64,000 nt of DNA from Loktanella sp. M215 (GTDB taxonomy: Bacteria > Pseudomonadota > Alphaproteobacteria > Rhodobacterales > Rhodobacteraceae): the NCBI RefSeq assembly GCF_021735925.1, contig NZ_WMEA01000006.1, positions 62,001 through 126,000 on the forward strand, in the 5' to 3' direction. Made by a program: the position numbers and the translations under genes. How positions within the stretch are numbered: the first letter of the stretch is position 1; each line of letters starts with the position of its first letter. The notes under the pieces are model-generated. The model was not told the origin of the DNA, ran no database searches, and was given only the letters and a program-made list of their open reading frames with translations. Shown here piece after piece: positions 45,797 through 54,793 of the stretch.

Positions 45797-46369
45797 ATGT
45801 CTGATGACATGATCTACAAAAAGAAGCTTGGTCTGCCGCAGCGGGTGCTGCGCCTGCTGGGTGCGATCCTGGATCCGCGCAACATGGTCCATATGTTCAG
45901 GATTATGAACTACTACGGCCATACCCACGTCACAGAGTTGCGGCAGGTCAAGCGTGGACGGGGCGTGATCATTGCGCCCAACGTCAGTCTTGCGAACGGT
46001 CGTAATATCGAAATTGGGGACGGATCACGTATCGGTGCCAATGTCAGCCTGTGGGCCGGGCCGGGGCGGGGCCGTATCGTAATCGGGTCGGACGCGCTGT
46101 TTGCGCCAAACGTCATGCTGACGGCTGCGAATTATCGGTTCAACGACGGCAGCCCGGTGACGGAACAGGCTATGACCGAAGCCGACATCGTTGTTGGGCG
46201 CGATGTGTGGTTCGGCTACGGCGTTATCGTTTTGCCGGGGGTGACCATCGGTGACGGAGCCATTCTTGCGGCCGGTGCAGTCGTTACCAAAAATGTCGCA
46301 CCAAACGCGATTGTCGGCGGCAACCCCGCCAAGGTCATAGGCCGCCGCACTTGGCCGCCCGAAACCTGA
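45797..46369 (+). CDS. WcaF/NodL-like hexapeptide acyltransferase
   Basis: A 190-residue trimeric acetyltransferase-like protein. After a basic N-terminal helix come the hexapeptide coils ([29 protein letters not shown]), [29 protein letters not shown] and the usual end [14 protein letters not shown]. The gene converges on the pyruvyl transferase gene ten bases downstream. It probably O-acetylates a sugar of the polymer. Confidence 0.85.
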   Translation: MSDDMIYKKKLGLPQRVLRLLGAILDPRNMVHMFRIMNYYGHTHVTELRQVKRGRGVIIAPNVSLANGRNIEIGDGSRIGANVSLWAGPGRGRIVIGSDALFAPNVMLTAANYRFNDGSPVTEQAMTEADIVVGRDVWFGYGVIVLPGVTIGDGAILAAGAVVTKNVAPNAIVGGNPAKVIGRRTWPPET

Positions 46370-46379
46370 GCCTGGCAAA

Positions 46380-47561
46380 TCAGTGTTCAGCTTTCCTCGT
46401 GATAAGCGAGCGCAGTGCATCCTCGTATACTTGCAACTTTGTCAGTCCCCGGACCAAGGCGGCATCCGCCTCGGCCTTGATAGCCAGGCGATTTTCATAG
46501 CCGGCAATGATGGCCTCTCGGATCGTATCGGCGGACTGGGTCGTGCAATCGACGGTTCGGTCATAGCCAATCGTGCCGAAGAGCCCCGCAAACTTGCGAC
46601 TGTAGGCCATCGGTATGACGGGCACCCCTGACGAGAATGCCGCAATACAGGCGTGCATCCTAGCGCCCATGAAGAAATCGAGGTCCGCGATGTAGCTTTT
46701 CGCCTCGGATGGCGAGGCGAAGGCCGGGGCCAGGACCGTACCGGGGAATTCCTCGACCAGCCGTGTGCTGGCACCGAAATCATCCTCGCCGGCCATGCGG
46801 CCCGTCCGCACGATGACGTGGGATACGAGGTGCACCTCGCAGCCGTCCGGATGCGACTGGAAGTGCTGGATCAGGTCGCGGATCAGGCCGGGATAATCCA
46901 TCTTCAGCCCGAATTCGTTCTGCCCCGTATAGCCGCCGCCCACCAGCAGGCCGGATACGTTGATACCTACCTTGACCGGGCCGCCCGTACGCGGGGCAGG
47001 ACGCGTGTAGGGCAGGCGCAGGGCCACGTCGGACGCCTCGATCACGGTATCGCAGCCCAAATCGCGCGCGGCCTGCGTAGACATCGCATCGCGGGCGGCC
47101 ACGATGGCGCTGCGGTGCATGGTGACCCTTGCCGCCAGACGCGAGGTCCTGCGGGTGAACGGCCCGATGGTCTGCGGTGCCATGACCAGCGGGGTGCCGG
47201 CCAGATGGGTCAGTGCCTTGAGCAGGAACATGCGGCGCAAACGGCCCGTGCCGTAGATGTCGGCAAAGCTATCGCCGGCCCCGATGTCGATCACCAGATC
47301 GGCGCGGCGGGCGATGGCGAAGAAACCCTTCGGGCTGCGCATCATTGCACCGTCCAGGTCGATCACGGTCACGTCGGGGCCGCTGACGTAGGGCGTGCGG
47401 GCATCCTGCCAGTCCATCACCGTGATGGCGATCGGGCGGTCCAGATCGCGCGCTATGCCGCGGATGATCTCGATTTCCGACACGGTCAGCGCCCCGACGC
47501 CCAAATTGTCGGACCGGGTCGAATGCATAATGAGACAGATCTTGACGGGTGTCTGAGACAT
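46380..47561 (-). CDS. Polysaccharide pyruvyl transferase family protein
   Basis: Probably adds a pyruvate ketal to an EPS sugar, using phosphoenolpyruvate, which makes the polymer acidic. The 393 residues match the CsaB/WcaK-like family: DNLGVGALTVSEIEIIRG at the N-terminus, DLVIDIGAGDSFADIYG, LVMAPQTIGPF, and MGARMHACIAAFSSGVPVIP in the C-terminal domain. It is 18 bases downstream of the F420-dehydrogenase-beta-like gene and surely co-transcribed with it. Confidence 0.87.
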   Translation of the reverse strand: MSQTPVKICLIMHSTRSDNLGVGALTVSEIEIIRGIARDLDRPIAITVMDWQDARTPYVSGPDVTVIDLDGAMMRSPKGFFAIARRADLVIDIGAGDSFADIYGTGRLRRMFLLKALTHLAGTPLVMAPQTIGPFTRRTSRLAARVTMHRSAIVAARDAMSTQAARDLGCDTVIEASDVALRLPYTRPAPRTGGPVKVGINVSGLLVGGGYTGQNEFGLKMDYPGLIRDLIQHFQSHPDGCEVHLVSHVIVRTGRMAGEDDFGASTRLVEEFPGTVLAPAFASPSEAKSYIADLDFFMGARMHACIAAFSSGVPVIPMAYSRKFAGLFGTIGYDRTVDCTTQSADTIREAIIAGYENRLAIKAEADAALVRGLTKLQVYEDALRSLITRKAEH

Positions 47562-47579
47562 GGAAATCCTGCGTGATGA

Positions 47580-48839
47580 TCAGGCCCCGCGACGCAGGCC
47601 GCGCCGCAGGGTCCCGAGGAAATTCTTGATGTTGCGGGCCAGCGGGTTCTGCCGGGCCGCGGCCGCAACGTGAAGGCCGCGGTAGCGCGGCACGGGCCGT
47701 CCCAGTAGACGCAGGGCGGTAAGGCGCGCCAGCAGGGCGCGGCGCCGTTCGCGTTGCCCGGGCTGGATCGCCGCCAGTGTGGTGATATCGAAAGGCGTCG
47801 TTTCAAGCCGCCCGGCGCTCTGTGCGCCAGAGATCAGATCGGCACCAAATGCGGTACGGGCCACGATAAGGCTGATACCATCGGCTTCGGCGAAGACCGG
47901 GTAACCCGCCGCGTCGCTTTCCCAAGCGTCCGCACAGACGATATCCGCCGCGACGCCGGTCCCGTCCGCGCAAATCTTGCAACGGTGCTGCACATGCTTG
48001 GACAGGATCTTACCCCAGCTGTCGTGATAACTCATGGATCTTACGGTGCCGTCGTAGGCGACAGCCGTGGCGCGTCCGGGCCAGCCGTTGCCGCGGAAGC
48101 GAAAGCTTGCGGTACTGTCCAGATCGGTGCCCAAGGCCCCAAGGATCTTTTCGACCCCGGTCAACGACGGCACGCCCGCGCAGAAGAACGACAGGATCAC
48201 CGGAAAGGCGGCGGCATAGAGGGGATCGCCATCACACAAAGCCCGTAACGCGGCCGCATCACACGGCTTTCCGACGAGGGCAAAGCGTCGCCCGGTGGCT
48301 GCATGATCCGCCAGCTGCGCGGCGAGATCCGCCAGCGGCGCCGACGGTGCATAACGCGATCCCGCGCCGGCAAGAATTCCGTCGTGTTCGGTGCTGACGA
48401 CAGTGGCATTGCCGATCGGCAGATCGCCTGCCGCCGCAATCTGGACTACCGCATCGACAGTGCTGCTTTCGATTAGGTGAAGGAGGATTGCCGAGAGCGC
48501 TCCGCCCGATGCCCCGGCGTGGCGCAGGTCGGAATGTGTCGAAAATCCGGACATCATGGTGACATACGGCCCCCAGAGCACGTGGTCAGTCCGCCCCGCT
48601 GTGGCGACGGTCTGGCCCAAGCCGGGACAGACCGATGCAATTGCCGCATCTTCCGTGGGGCTCAACGGAGCGTTCTGTGCGGGGCGGAGGTATCCCGGGG
48701 CCATCGGGACCATCTCGATCTTGCCGGATGTCAGGGCAGCACAGGCACCACACCCGGCGCAAAGATTGCCACGCGCGACCTTCGAAAGACTGGGGGCCGA
48801 CGGTATGTCCGTCTCTGTGGCCGGTGGAACTGCTGACAT
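47580..48839 (-). CDS. Coenzyme F420 hydrogenase/dehydrogenase beta-subunit family protein (FrhB-like)
   Basis: A 419-residue iron-sulfur flavoprotein-like protein found in many polysaccharide loci, usually beside a pyruvyl transferase. CAGCGAC near residue 28 and the later HRCKICADG give cysteines for clusters; SGGALSAILLHLIE, GKPCDAAALRAL and ADAWESDAAGYPVF are family blocks. The biochemical role in EPS synthesis is not established; a redox step in modification of the pyruvylated sugar is conceivable. It begins the two-gene unit; a 530-base gap lies upstream. Confidence 0.82.
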   Translation of the reverse strand: MSAVPPATETDIPSAPSLSKVARGNLCAGCGACAALTSGKIEMVPMAPGYLRPAQNAPLSPTEDAAIASVCPGLGQTVATAGRTDHVLWGPYVTMMSGFSTHSDLRHAGASGGALSAILLHLIESSTVDAVVQIAAAGDLPIGNATVVSTEHDGILAGAGSRYAPSAPLADLAAQLADHAATGRRFALVGKPCDAAALRALCDGDPLYAAAFPVILSFFCAGVPSLTGVEKILGALGTDLDSTASFRFRGNGWPGRATAVAYDGTVRSMSYHDSWGKILSKHVQHRCKICADGTGVAADIVCADAWESDAAGYPVFAEADGISLIVARTAFGADLISGAQSAGRLETTPFDITTLAAIQPGQRERRRALLARLTALRLLGRPVPRYRGLHVAAAARQNPLARNIKNFLGTLRRGLRRGA

Positions 48840-49370
48840 CGGGAAAACGGATCCTTGAGGCGTGCGGACTTCCTAAACATCCTCCCGGGAGACGTCACCC
48901 GTAAAAGCTCTTGGACCTATAGGCGGGGGAGTAAAGTGCGCCTTACTGCTTAATAATACGATGGACCGGGCATGATATAGGTTCCACCGGTGACGCCATA
49001 ATACACGGGAGTACAGATCACGACGCGCCATCGGCAATAGTTCGCCGAATAATTCTGATCTCAAACATCGAATCATTTGCCTATAAGACCCAAGGAATAA
49101 GGGCAAAAACAATCTTAGATTGAATTTCTTGGCAAAAATCGTTTTCGTTGCACCATCGATGAGCGAAAAACCACTGAGACGATTGTTGCTATTTTATCAC
49201 GCCAAGGCTGTCAGCGTCAAAAAAAACTGGGCCCTTAGTCATTTGTTAACTTTCGCCACAAAAAAATGTGGCTTTTTTGTGGCGATATTATCGTCAGGCC
49301 TTGAGAGACGTGCAAGATTTTCTGCGGGTTCTTGTTTGGGCCTTTGGATTTTTACACAGGAGATTTGGAC
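48840..49370. promoter_or_regulatory. Long divergent intergenic region with a leader hairpin
   Basis: 531 bases between the leftward F420-type gene and the rightward small RTX gene. The composition is less GC-rich than the surrounding genes. A 79-codon leftward frame (48873-49112) has no recognisable feature and I do not call it. The right end holds the two-way hairpin at 49254-49284 and an AGGAG ribosome site before the ATG at 49371. A promoter for a long RTX leader, or a small RNA, would fit here. Confidence 0.45.
49254..49284 (+). promoter_or_regulatory. Alternative hairpins: attenuator-like terminator in the RTX gene leader
   Basis: Three matching segments lie in a row: GCCACA (49255-49260), TGTGGC (49267-49272) and TGTGGC (49278-49283). 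The first pairs with the second to give a 6-bp stem and A6 loop directly followed by six T, the form of an intrinsic terminator. Alternatively, a 12-bp arm (49254-49265) pairs with 49273-49284, which swallows the T-run. The two structures exclude each other, as in attenuation. It lies 86 bases before the RTX start. It could instead be the end of an uncalled small RNA. Confidence 0.55.
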
Positions 49371-49907
49371 ATGGCAGACTTCATTGGTACCGCGCAGGGC
49401 GTGGACGATTCCATCACCGGAACGCGTGGCGACGATACGATGCAAGGTTTGAGCGGCAACGATTATCTGAACGGCGGACGCGGCGATGACGTGATCATCG
49501 GCGGTGCAGGATCTGACGTTCTGATGGGCGGTCTGGGCGCTGACGAATTTCAATGGAGCGCTGGCCACATCAGCGATGGTGCAACGGATTACGTGATGGA
49601 TTTCGACATCCGTCAGGGTGATACTTTCAGTTTCCTCGATTCTGCTTCTGCTGAGTTTGAGGTTCTGTCGATCAGCCACACAATGGTGGATGATGCCGAA
49701 TTCAACGGCTACGACCTGCGGAACGGGGACAACTCGACCGATATCGTCATTGAAGTCTACAATGCCACGACCAATTCCACCCAGAAAATCGTCTTGCTCG
49801 ATTCCTGGTCGGGCGGTCTCAACGCCCAGTGGGAAGACTATCTGGCAACAAAGGGTCTGTCGTTTTCGGACGGTACGATGCCAAGCGACGACATGATGGT
49901 AGCCTGA
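49371..49907 (+). CDS. Small RTX (calcium-binding nonapeptide repeat) secreted protein
   Basis: A 178-residue acidic protein. After a short start (ADFIGTAQGVDDSITG) it has four to five RTX-type repeats at about residues 20-60 (GLSGNDYLN, GGRGDDVII, GGAGSDVLM, GGLGADEF) that bind calcium outside the cell. There is no Sec signal, as expected for type I secretion with a C-terminal signal. The exporter at 57411-62187 is the obvious candidate. The ATG at 49371 has AGGAG upstream; a longer frame from 49332 is less likely. A strong terminator follows, so it is a single-gene unit. Confidence 0.82.
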   Translation: MADFIGTAQGVDDSITGTRGDDTMQGLSGNDYLNGGRGDDVIIGGAGSDVLMGGLGADEFQWSAGHISDGATDYVMDFDIRQGDTFSFLDSASAEFEVLSISHTMVDDAEFNGYDLRNGDNSTDIVIEVYNATTNSTQKIVLLDSWSGGLNAQWEDYLATKGLSFSDGTMPSDDMMVA

Positions 49908-49929
49908 GCCGGAATCGAGGAACAATGAG

Positions 49930-49961
49930 GGGATGCGCCCAATCAAGGCGCATCCCTTTTT
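49930..49961 (+). terminator. Rho-independent terminator after the RTX gene
   Basis: GGGATGCGCC and GGCGCATCCC form a perfect 10-bp stem with a seven-base loop, followed by five T. It lies 23 bases after the RTX stop and separates this gene from the flippase gene. Confidence 0.93.
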
Positions 49962-50089
49962 CGTTTATACTGCAGACAAACGACTTCGCCCGTATCATGC
50001 ATCTCATGTCTTGACGCAGGCCATGTCGGCGCAGATGACACCAGTATATCTTGGATCGTCCGATCCCGCATAACGGTGCCTTCCGATCC

Positions 50090-51493
50090 ATGTTCCGATC
50101 TGCCCTGCTAATCCTGTCAGGCAATGCAGCCGCATCCTTGCTGCTGCTGGCGCGCAACCTGATCATCGCCCGGATGATTCCAGTGGCGGATTACGGCGTG
50201 GCGTCGACCTTCGCCATCGCCATGGCCGTGGTCGAGATGGCCTCGGCCCTTGGCCTGCAACAGCAGATCGTGCAGGCCAAGAACGGCGAAGATTCGCATT
50301 TCCAAGCCGCCCTTCAAGGCTTTCAGGTCCTGCGCGGCGTGATCTCTGGTGTGGTGCTGTTCGTCAGCGCCGGACTGATTGCAGATTTCCTGAACGTGCC
50401 GCAGGCGGCCTGGGCCTACCGCGTCATGGCGCTGGTACCGGTGCTGAACGCCTTCACCCATTTCGACGTGCATCGCCTGAACCGGTCCATGGTGTTCTGG
50501 CCCGTCATCCTGACCGGCGCGGTGCCGGCGCTGCTGTCGGTGCTGGCCATCTGGCCGCTGGCGGCGTGGTATGGTGATTACAAGGTTATGCTGTATGCCA
50601 TCGTGGTGCAGGCGCTAATGACGGCCGTGATCTCGCATCTGGTCTCGCGGCGGCCTTACCGGCTGGTACTGGACCGCGCCGTCATGACCCAGTCGCTGCG
50701 CTTTGGCTGGCCGCTTTTGCTGAACGGCATCCTGCTGTTTGGCGTTTTCAACGGCGACAAGCTGATCGTGGGCCGAGAGCTTGGCATGGAGACGCTCGCG
50801 ATCTTCTCGATGGGGTTCACACTGACCCTGACGCCGACGCTGGTCATGGCGAAATCGGCGCAGAACTTCTTCTTACCGCAGCTGTCGGTCATTGATCGCA
50901 GCACGCCCGAGGGCGAGGCACGATTCATGCATTTGGCCATGGTAACCTACGAGGTCCACTTCGCATTCGGCCTTTTCCTTGTTGTGGGCACGATGCTGCT
51001 CGGAGACTCTCTTGTCAGGATACTTTTGGGTGAAAAGTATCTTTCTCTCATTCCGCTCATGACCTGGCTTTCGATCATGCAGGCGATACGAGTATTTAAG
51101 GGAGGTCCATCGTGTGTCGCCTTGGCGGAAGGCAAAAGTGAGAATGCCATGGTATCGAATCTGGTACGTGTCGGTTCCTTGCCGCTCGCATGGTGGGTTG
51201 TGGCGCAAGGCGGTGGCGTGCTGGCCGTGATATGGATTGCCATTGCGGGTGAAACGATCGGATTTTTCATGGCCGTCGCTTTGGCCGGTTGGCGTGTTTC
51301 TCTGCCCCTGAAACCCCTGACATTACCTGTCGGCATGAGCTTTATTATGCTTGCACTGGCAGGCGTTCAGACAATATTGATACACAATAATCAATTCGGA
51401 TCCGCTTATATTGTGGCGGCAAGTGTTTTTGTTGCCTTTGCCGCCTCAATATTTTTCATGTCTGATCTGAAATCGTATGTCGCCCGTCGGTAA
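50090..51493 (+). CDS. Wzx-type oligosaccharide flippase (MOP superfamily)
   Basis: A 467-residue membrane protein with about 12-14 hydrophobic helices. The N-terminus (LLILSGNAAASLLLLARNLI, IARMIPVADYGVASTFAIAM) is the classical Wzx start. It flips lipid-linked repeat units to the periplasmic face for Wzy polymerisation; the polymerase is encoded at 54794-56224. The frame is open 13 codons further up to a TTG (50051), but the ATG at 50090 fits the family. Its 3' end meets the leftward SGNH spike gene. Confidence 0.85.
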   Translation: MFRSALLILSGNAAASLLLLARNLIIARMIPVADYGVASTFAIAMAVVEMASALGLQQQIVQAKNGEDSHFQAALQGFQVLRGVISGVVLFVSAGLIADFLNVPQAAWAYRVMALVPVLNAFTHFDVHRLNRSMVFWPVILTGAVPALLSVLAIWPLAAWYGDYKVMLYAIVVQALMTAVISHLVSRRPYRLVLDRAVMTQSLRFGWPLLLNGILLFGVFNGDKLIVGRELGMETLAIFSMGFTLTLTPTLVMAKSAQNFFLPQLSVIDRSTPEGEARFMHLAMVTYEVHFAFGLFLVVGTMLLGDSLVRILLGEKYLSLIPLMTWLSIMQAIRVFKGGPSCVALAEGKSENAMVSNLVRVGSLPLAWWVVAQGGGVLAVIWIAIAGETIGFFMAVALAGWRVSLPLKPLTLPVGMSFIMLALAGVQTILIHNNQFGSAYIVAASVFVAFAASIFFMSDLKSYVARR

Positions 51494-51609
51494 CTTTTCA
51501 AACCGGCTCTAAAATAAGATCTTCGGAATCTAGAGACATGTCTCCTGCGCCGTGCAGGGCAAGATCTTTAAATGATGTCTTGATAGTCAAGGATACTGCA
51601 AGACCTGCG

Positions 51610-52949
51610 CTACAACCCCGCCGCGACCCCGTATTGCGGCGTGTCGCCGCCGGTGACGCGGATGCGCGCGCCCAGCACGTTGGGATGCGTGCTGTCACCC
51701 GCGTAGTAAGCGGTATTGCCGGCCGCCGTCTCGTCGATGAACCGGTGTGCGCCGGCGTGGCTGATAAGATCCGTCGCAACGACATTGACACGTCCTGCAA
51801 ATGCACCGTCCACCCCAGTTGCAGCACCCCCGTCGTGGCCTTGTTGAGGTAGGACACCACGTTTGCATAATGCTGCGGTGCCGTGATGTTCGCGGCCCAG
51901 TCGTTGCGGCCGATCTCGAAGGCCACGACATTCTGCCCCGGCAGGCGCTGCGTGGCCCAGCCGTTCGCCGCATCGCGCCGCGTCATGAGATCGGACACCT
52001 TGTTGCCCGACATTCCCTTGTTGATGACGCGCCAGCCTGCGGGCACATGCGTCGTGCCGGGCTCTGTCAGGACCGCTGCGCATGACAGCGCCTCGGTCAC
52101 GTCGCCGGTGCCCTGGGTGATACTGTCGCCTTCCAGAACCAACTGACTGGTCACGGGCACGATCCCGTGGGTGCCCATCAGCGCCTCGGTCACGGCCTGG
52201 GCGTCCGCGTTGGACAGGGCGGTCGTGTAGACGATCATCTCATACAGATCGAACACCCCCCATGTGACAGCAGCGCCCGGCGACCAGCTGTAACGCCCGA
52301 TCTCGGCGCCCGCGATGCCGGTCGCGGCATAGGCGGCCGCCACGTCGACATGGCGTTCGTTCAGGAACAGGCGCTGCCCGCCCGCCCCCGAGGTCATGCC
52401 GATGACCTGCTTCTGCGCACCGGGCACCAGCCATTCGGCCCCTGCGGACGCGGTATAGGCCAGCTTGCCGAAGGCCTGCACGTGACCAGCGCTTTGACTG
52501 ACGACACGGGTTTCCAGCGGACCGCCCAGCGTGTTGACCTGGGTGCCCTGCGCCTGACTGCCCATCGACAGATAGCGGTTGTAGGACGCGGGATGACGCG
52601 GCACGCGGGCCACCATGAAGACCGACATGTTGCGCGACCCGCAGACCAGTCCCGCCGCCACGTCAAGAAACTGCCCCCCGGCGAAGCGCCAGAACTTGCG
52701 CCCCTGTCCGTCGGTCAATGCCTGCGGACCCAGTCCGGCACCGCTGGCCGCCACCTGCGCCAAACCTTGCAGATCGCTTGCACTGACCACCCGGCCGCTC
52801 TGTGTGGCGACCTGCGAGAAGCCGGGATGCCAGCGGGCCGCGGCAGCCATGGGCAGAACGGGTACCACCGGGTCAGGCAGGGGCGGCGGTATTGCCGGCC
52901 CCCCGACCCGTAGCCCCAGAATCCCCAGCCCCAGACTTGTGCCGATCAT
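51610..52949 (-). pseudogene. SGNH/GDSL hydrolase with lectin-like N-terminus (GhsB-like spike protein), frameshifted near 51825
   Basis: The N-terminal 250 residues look like a LamG/concanavalin-type binding domain (VFMVARVPRHPASYNRYLSM, LFLNERHVDVAAAYAATG). Then comes a GDSL hydrolase: block I LVLEGDSITQG, block II GMSGNKVSDL, block III EIGRNDW. The last block, DSTHPNVLG with the catalytic Asp and His, is in another frame that ends at 51610; the original frame runs on as low-complexity Arg/Ser text to 51498. One G added to the GGGG run near 51820 joins them (QLGVDGAFAGRVNVVATDL). It starts with a TGATG overlap on the spike-base gene. Probably binds and de-esterifies a polysaccharide. Confidence 0.75.
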
Positions 52950-53215
52950 CAGCAGCACCCTACGATCGCGGTCGCGGTGGTGCCCGTCGCCAGCACGCGC
53001 CGTACACGCACCGGATGCCAGCCGGCCGCCATTGCAGTAAAGGTCACGGTGGTGCCGTCAGCCATGATCACGCGCAGGTTGCCGGCACCGCCCAGATGCA
53101 GGGCCCGTGTGACTTTGACCAGGTCGTTTGCATCGCTCGGGGACACGGCAAAGGCATGCGACACGGGGCTTTCCATGCCGGCGGCATGAGTCTTAAAGGA
53201 ATCGACAGCAGTCAT
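52949..53215 (-). CDS. Head-spike base protein, RCAP_Rcc01079 (GhsA) family
   Basis: An 88-residue beta-rich protein. The pattern AFAVSPSDANDLVKVTRALH, then GGAGNLRVIMADGTTVTF and HPVRVRRVLATGTTATAIV matches the spike base protein family named after Rhodobacter capsulatus Rcc01079, which sits on the gene-transfer-agent capsid and carries the capsule-binding spike fibre. The ATG at 53215 has GGAG about eight bases upstream; the longer frame is rejected. The next gene overlaps its stop (TGATG), so base and fibre are made together. No other capsid or tail gene is visible in this window. Confidence 0.75.
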   Translation of the reverse strand: MTAVDSFKTHAAGMESPVSHAFAVSPSDANDLVKVTRALHLGGAGNLRVIMADGTTVTFTAMAAGWHPVRVRRVLATGTTATAIVGCC

Positions 53216-53414
53216 CTGATATCTCCGGCTGACACGCACCATGAGCGGCGCGGGAAGGCGACACCCTAACACAGCCCGGTCCCGCGTTGCTGCAAGTACC
53301 CCGACACCGGGCGTTGCGTTGCTTCGGGTTCAGACGGTTCACTGCACGGTGACTCTTCTTTTTCGCGAAGGTGGTATAGGACCCTGTCCAACGCTCGACA
53401 GCAAAGGCCCTCCC

Positions 53415-54671
53415 ATGTGCGTATCTCGAATTATGCTGCTTCTGACGGTGCTCGCCCTGGTTTTGCCGACCCATGGCGTTCATGCACAGGACAGCGTCAG
53501 CGTGACATCGCCGGCGGCCCTCCAGCAGGCGCTGCAAGACATGACGCAAGGCGGAGAGATCGTGCTGTCCGGTGGCGACTACGGCGCGCTGACCTTGCGC
53601 AGTTTTGCCGCTCCGGCGCAGACGCCGCTTGTGCTGCGCGCAGCGGATTCCGCCAATCCGCCCCGCATTGCGCGCATGGACCTGCGCGATGTGCAGAACG
53701 TGACGCTCGACGGCATCCTGTTCGACTACACGTTCGACGCGCAGGACAAGTCCTATCTGCGGCCTTTCGGCATTACGTCCAGCACGGGCATTACCATCCG
53801 CAACGCGGTTTTCGACGGAGACGTCGCCCGTGGCCGCGGACCGACCGACAACGGCTTCGGGACCGCGTTCGGTTTCAGCGTGACGGCTTCGTCGCACATC
53901 GCGCTGCAAAATAGTGAAATTCGAGGCTTTTACCGTGGCCTCGTGATCAGCGACAGTCAGGGCATCACCGTACAGGGCAACGATGTTCATGATATCCGGA
54001 TGGACGGTATGAACTTCTCTCAGGTGGAATCCGTGCTGATTGCGGGCAACCGTATCCACGACTTTAAGCGGTCACTGGATAGCAAGGATCATGCGGACAT
54101 GATCCAGTTCTGGACGAACGGTACGACCGCGCCGTCGCGTCACATCGTGATCCGCGACAACACCTTGAATTCGGGGCAGGGGGCCTACACGCAGTCCATC
54201 TTCATGCGCAACGACCTCGTTGACCGCGGTCTGGCGGGACGCGAGATGTTCTACAGCGATGTCACCATCGCAGACAACGTCATCATCAACGCCCACCTGC
54301 ACGGCATCACGGTTGGAGAGACCGATGGTCTGCGTATCCAGAACAATACGGTAGTGCGCAACGCCAGATCCGAGGGGGAAAAGGACAATATCGCCCTCTG
54401 GGTTCCACAGATACGGGTTGCCGAAACGTCCAAGGATGTCCAGATTCGACGCAATGTCACGGGCAAGCTCACTGGTGCCGCCGGGCAATCCGATTGGACC
54501 GTGGGTGAAAATCTGATTGTGCAGGACAGAGCCCGCATGGAGCCCGGTTTCTACGGCACGGTCTTTGGCATGCAGGCCTTGCGCGACCCCACGAATCCGG
54601 CGTCCTTCATTGCCGCAAAGGGTGGGCCACTCGATGGCACACAGATCGGCGCACCGCAGCTCTCTCGCTGA
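53415..54671 (+). CDS. Secreted right-handed parallel beta-helix protein
   Basis: A 418-residue protein with a Sec signal peptide (IMLLLTVLALVLPTHGVHA, cleavage before QD) and a pectin-lyase-like beta-helix built from repeats such as VTLDGILFDYTF, ITIRNAVFDG and ITVQGNDVHDI. The central block DIRMDGMNFS, DHADMIQFWTNGT and QSIFMRNDLVDRGLAG recurs nearly unchanged in the protein at 62346-64000. The fold fits polysaccharide lyases, epimerases or binding proteins; catalytic residues cannot be assigned. It is divergent from the spike pair across a 199-base gap. Confidence 0.82.
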   Translation: MCVSRIMLLLTVLALVLPTHGVHAQDSVSVTSPAALQQALQDMTQGGEIVLSGGDYGALTLRSFAAPAQTPLVLRAADSANPPRIARMDLRDVQNVTLDGILFDYTFDAQDKSYLRPFGITSSTGITIRNAVFDGDVARGRGPTDNGFGTAFGFSVTASSHIALQNSEIRGFYRGLVISDSQGITVQGNDVHDIRMDGMNFSQVESVLIAGNRIHDFKRSLDSKDHADMIQFWTNGTTAPSRHIVIRDNTLNSGQGAYTQSIFMRNDLVDRGLAGREMFYSDVTIADNVIINAHLHGITVGETDGLRIQNNTVVRNARSEGEKDNIALWVPQIRVAETSKDVQIRRNVTGKLTGAAGQSDWTVGENLIVQDRARMEPGFYGTVFGMQALRDPTNPASFIAAKGGPLDGTQIGAPQLSR

Positions 54672-54793
54672 GCAGGAAATTTTTTAATGACCGAAGACCA
54701 AGCCGTTGGAATTATCATGAAATGGTCGCTTTCTTTTCCGATACATTCTAAAGACACCACATATCCCGGCGACGAAACAGGAACAGGCAGTCC

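Noticed and set aside
48873..49112. 79-codon leftward open frame in the 531-base gap
   Set aside because: No ribosome site, no recognisable motif and an atypical residue mix; it lies in a likely leader/promoter region.
51498..51609. Apparent C-terminal extension of the SGNH protein to 51498
   Set aside because: The residues between the frame break near 51820 and 51498 are out-of-frame text; the catalytic Asp-His block is in the other frame, which ends at 51610.
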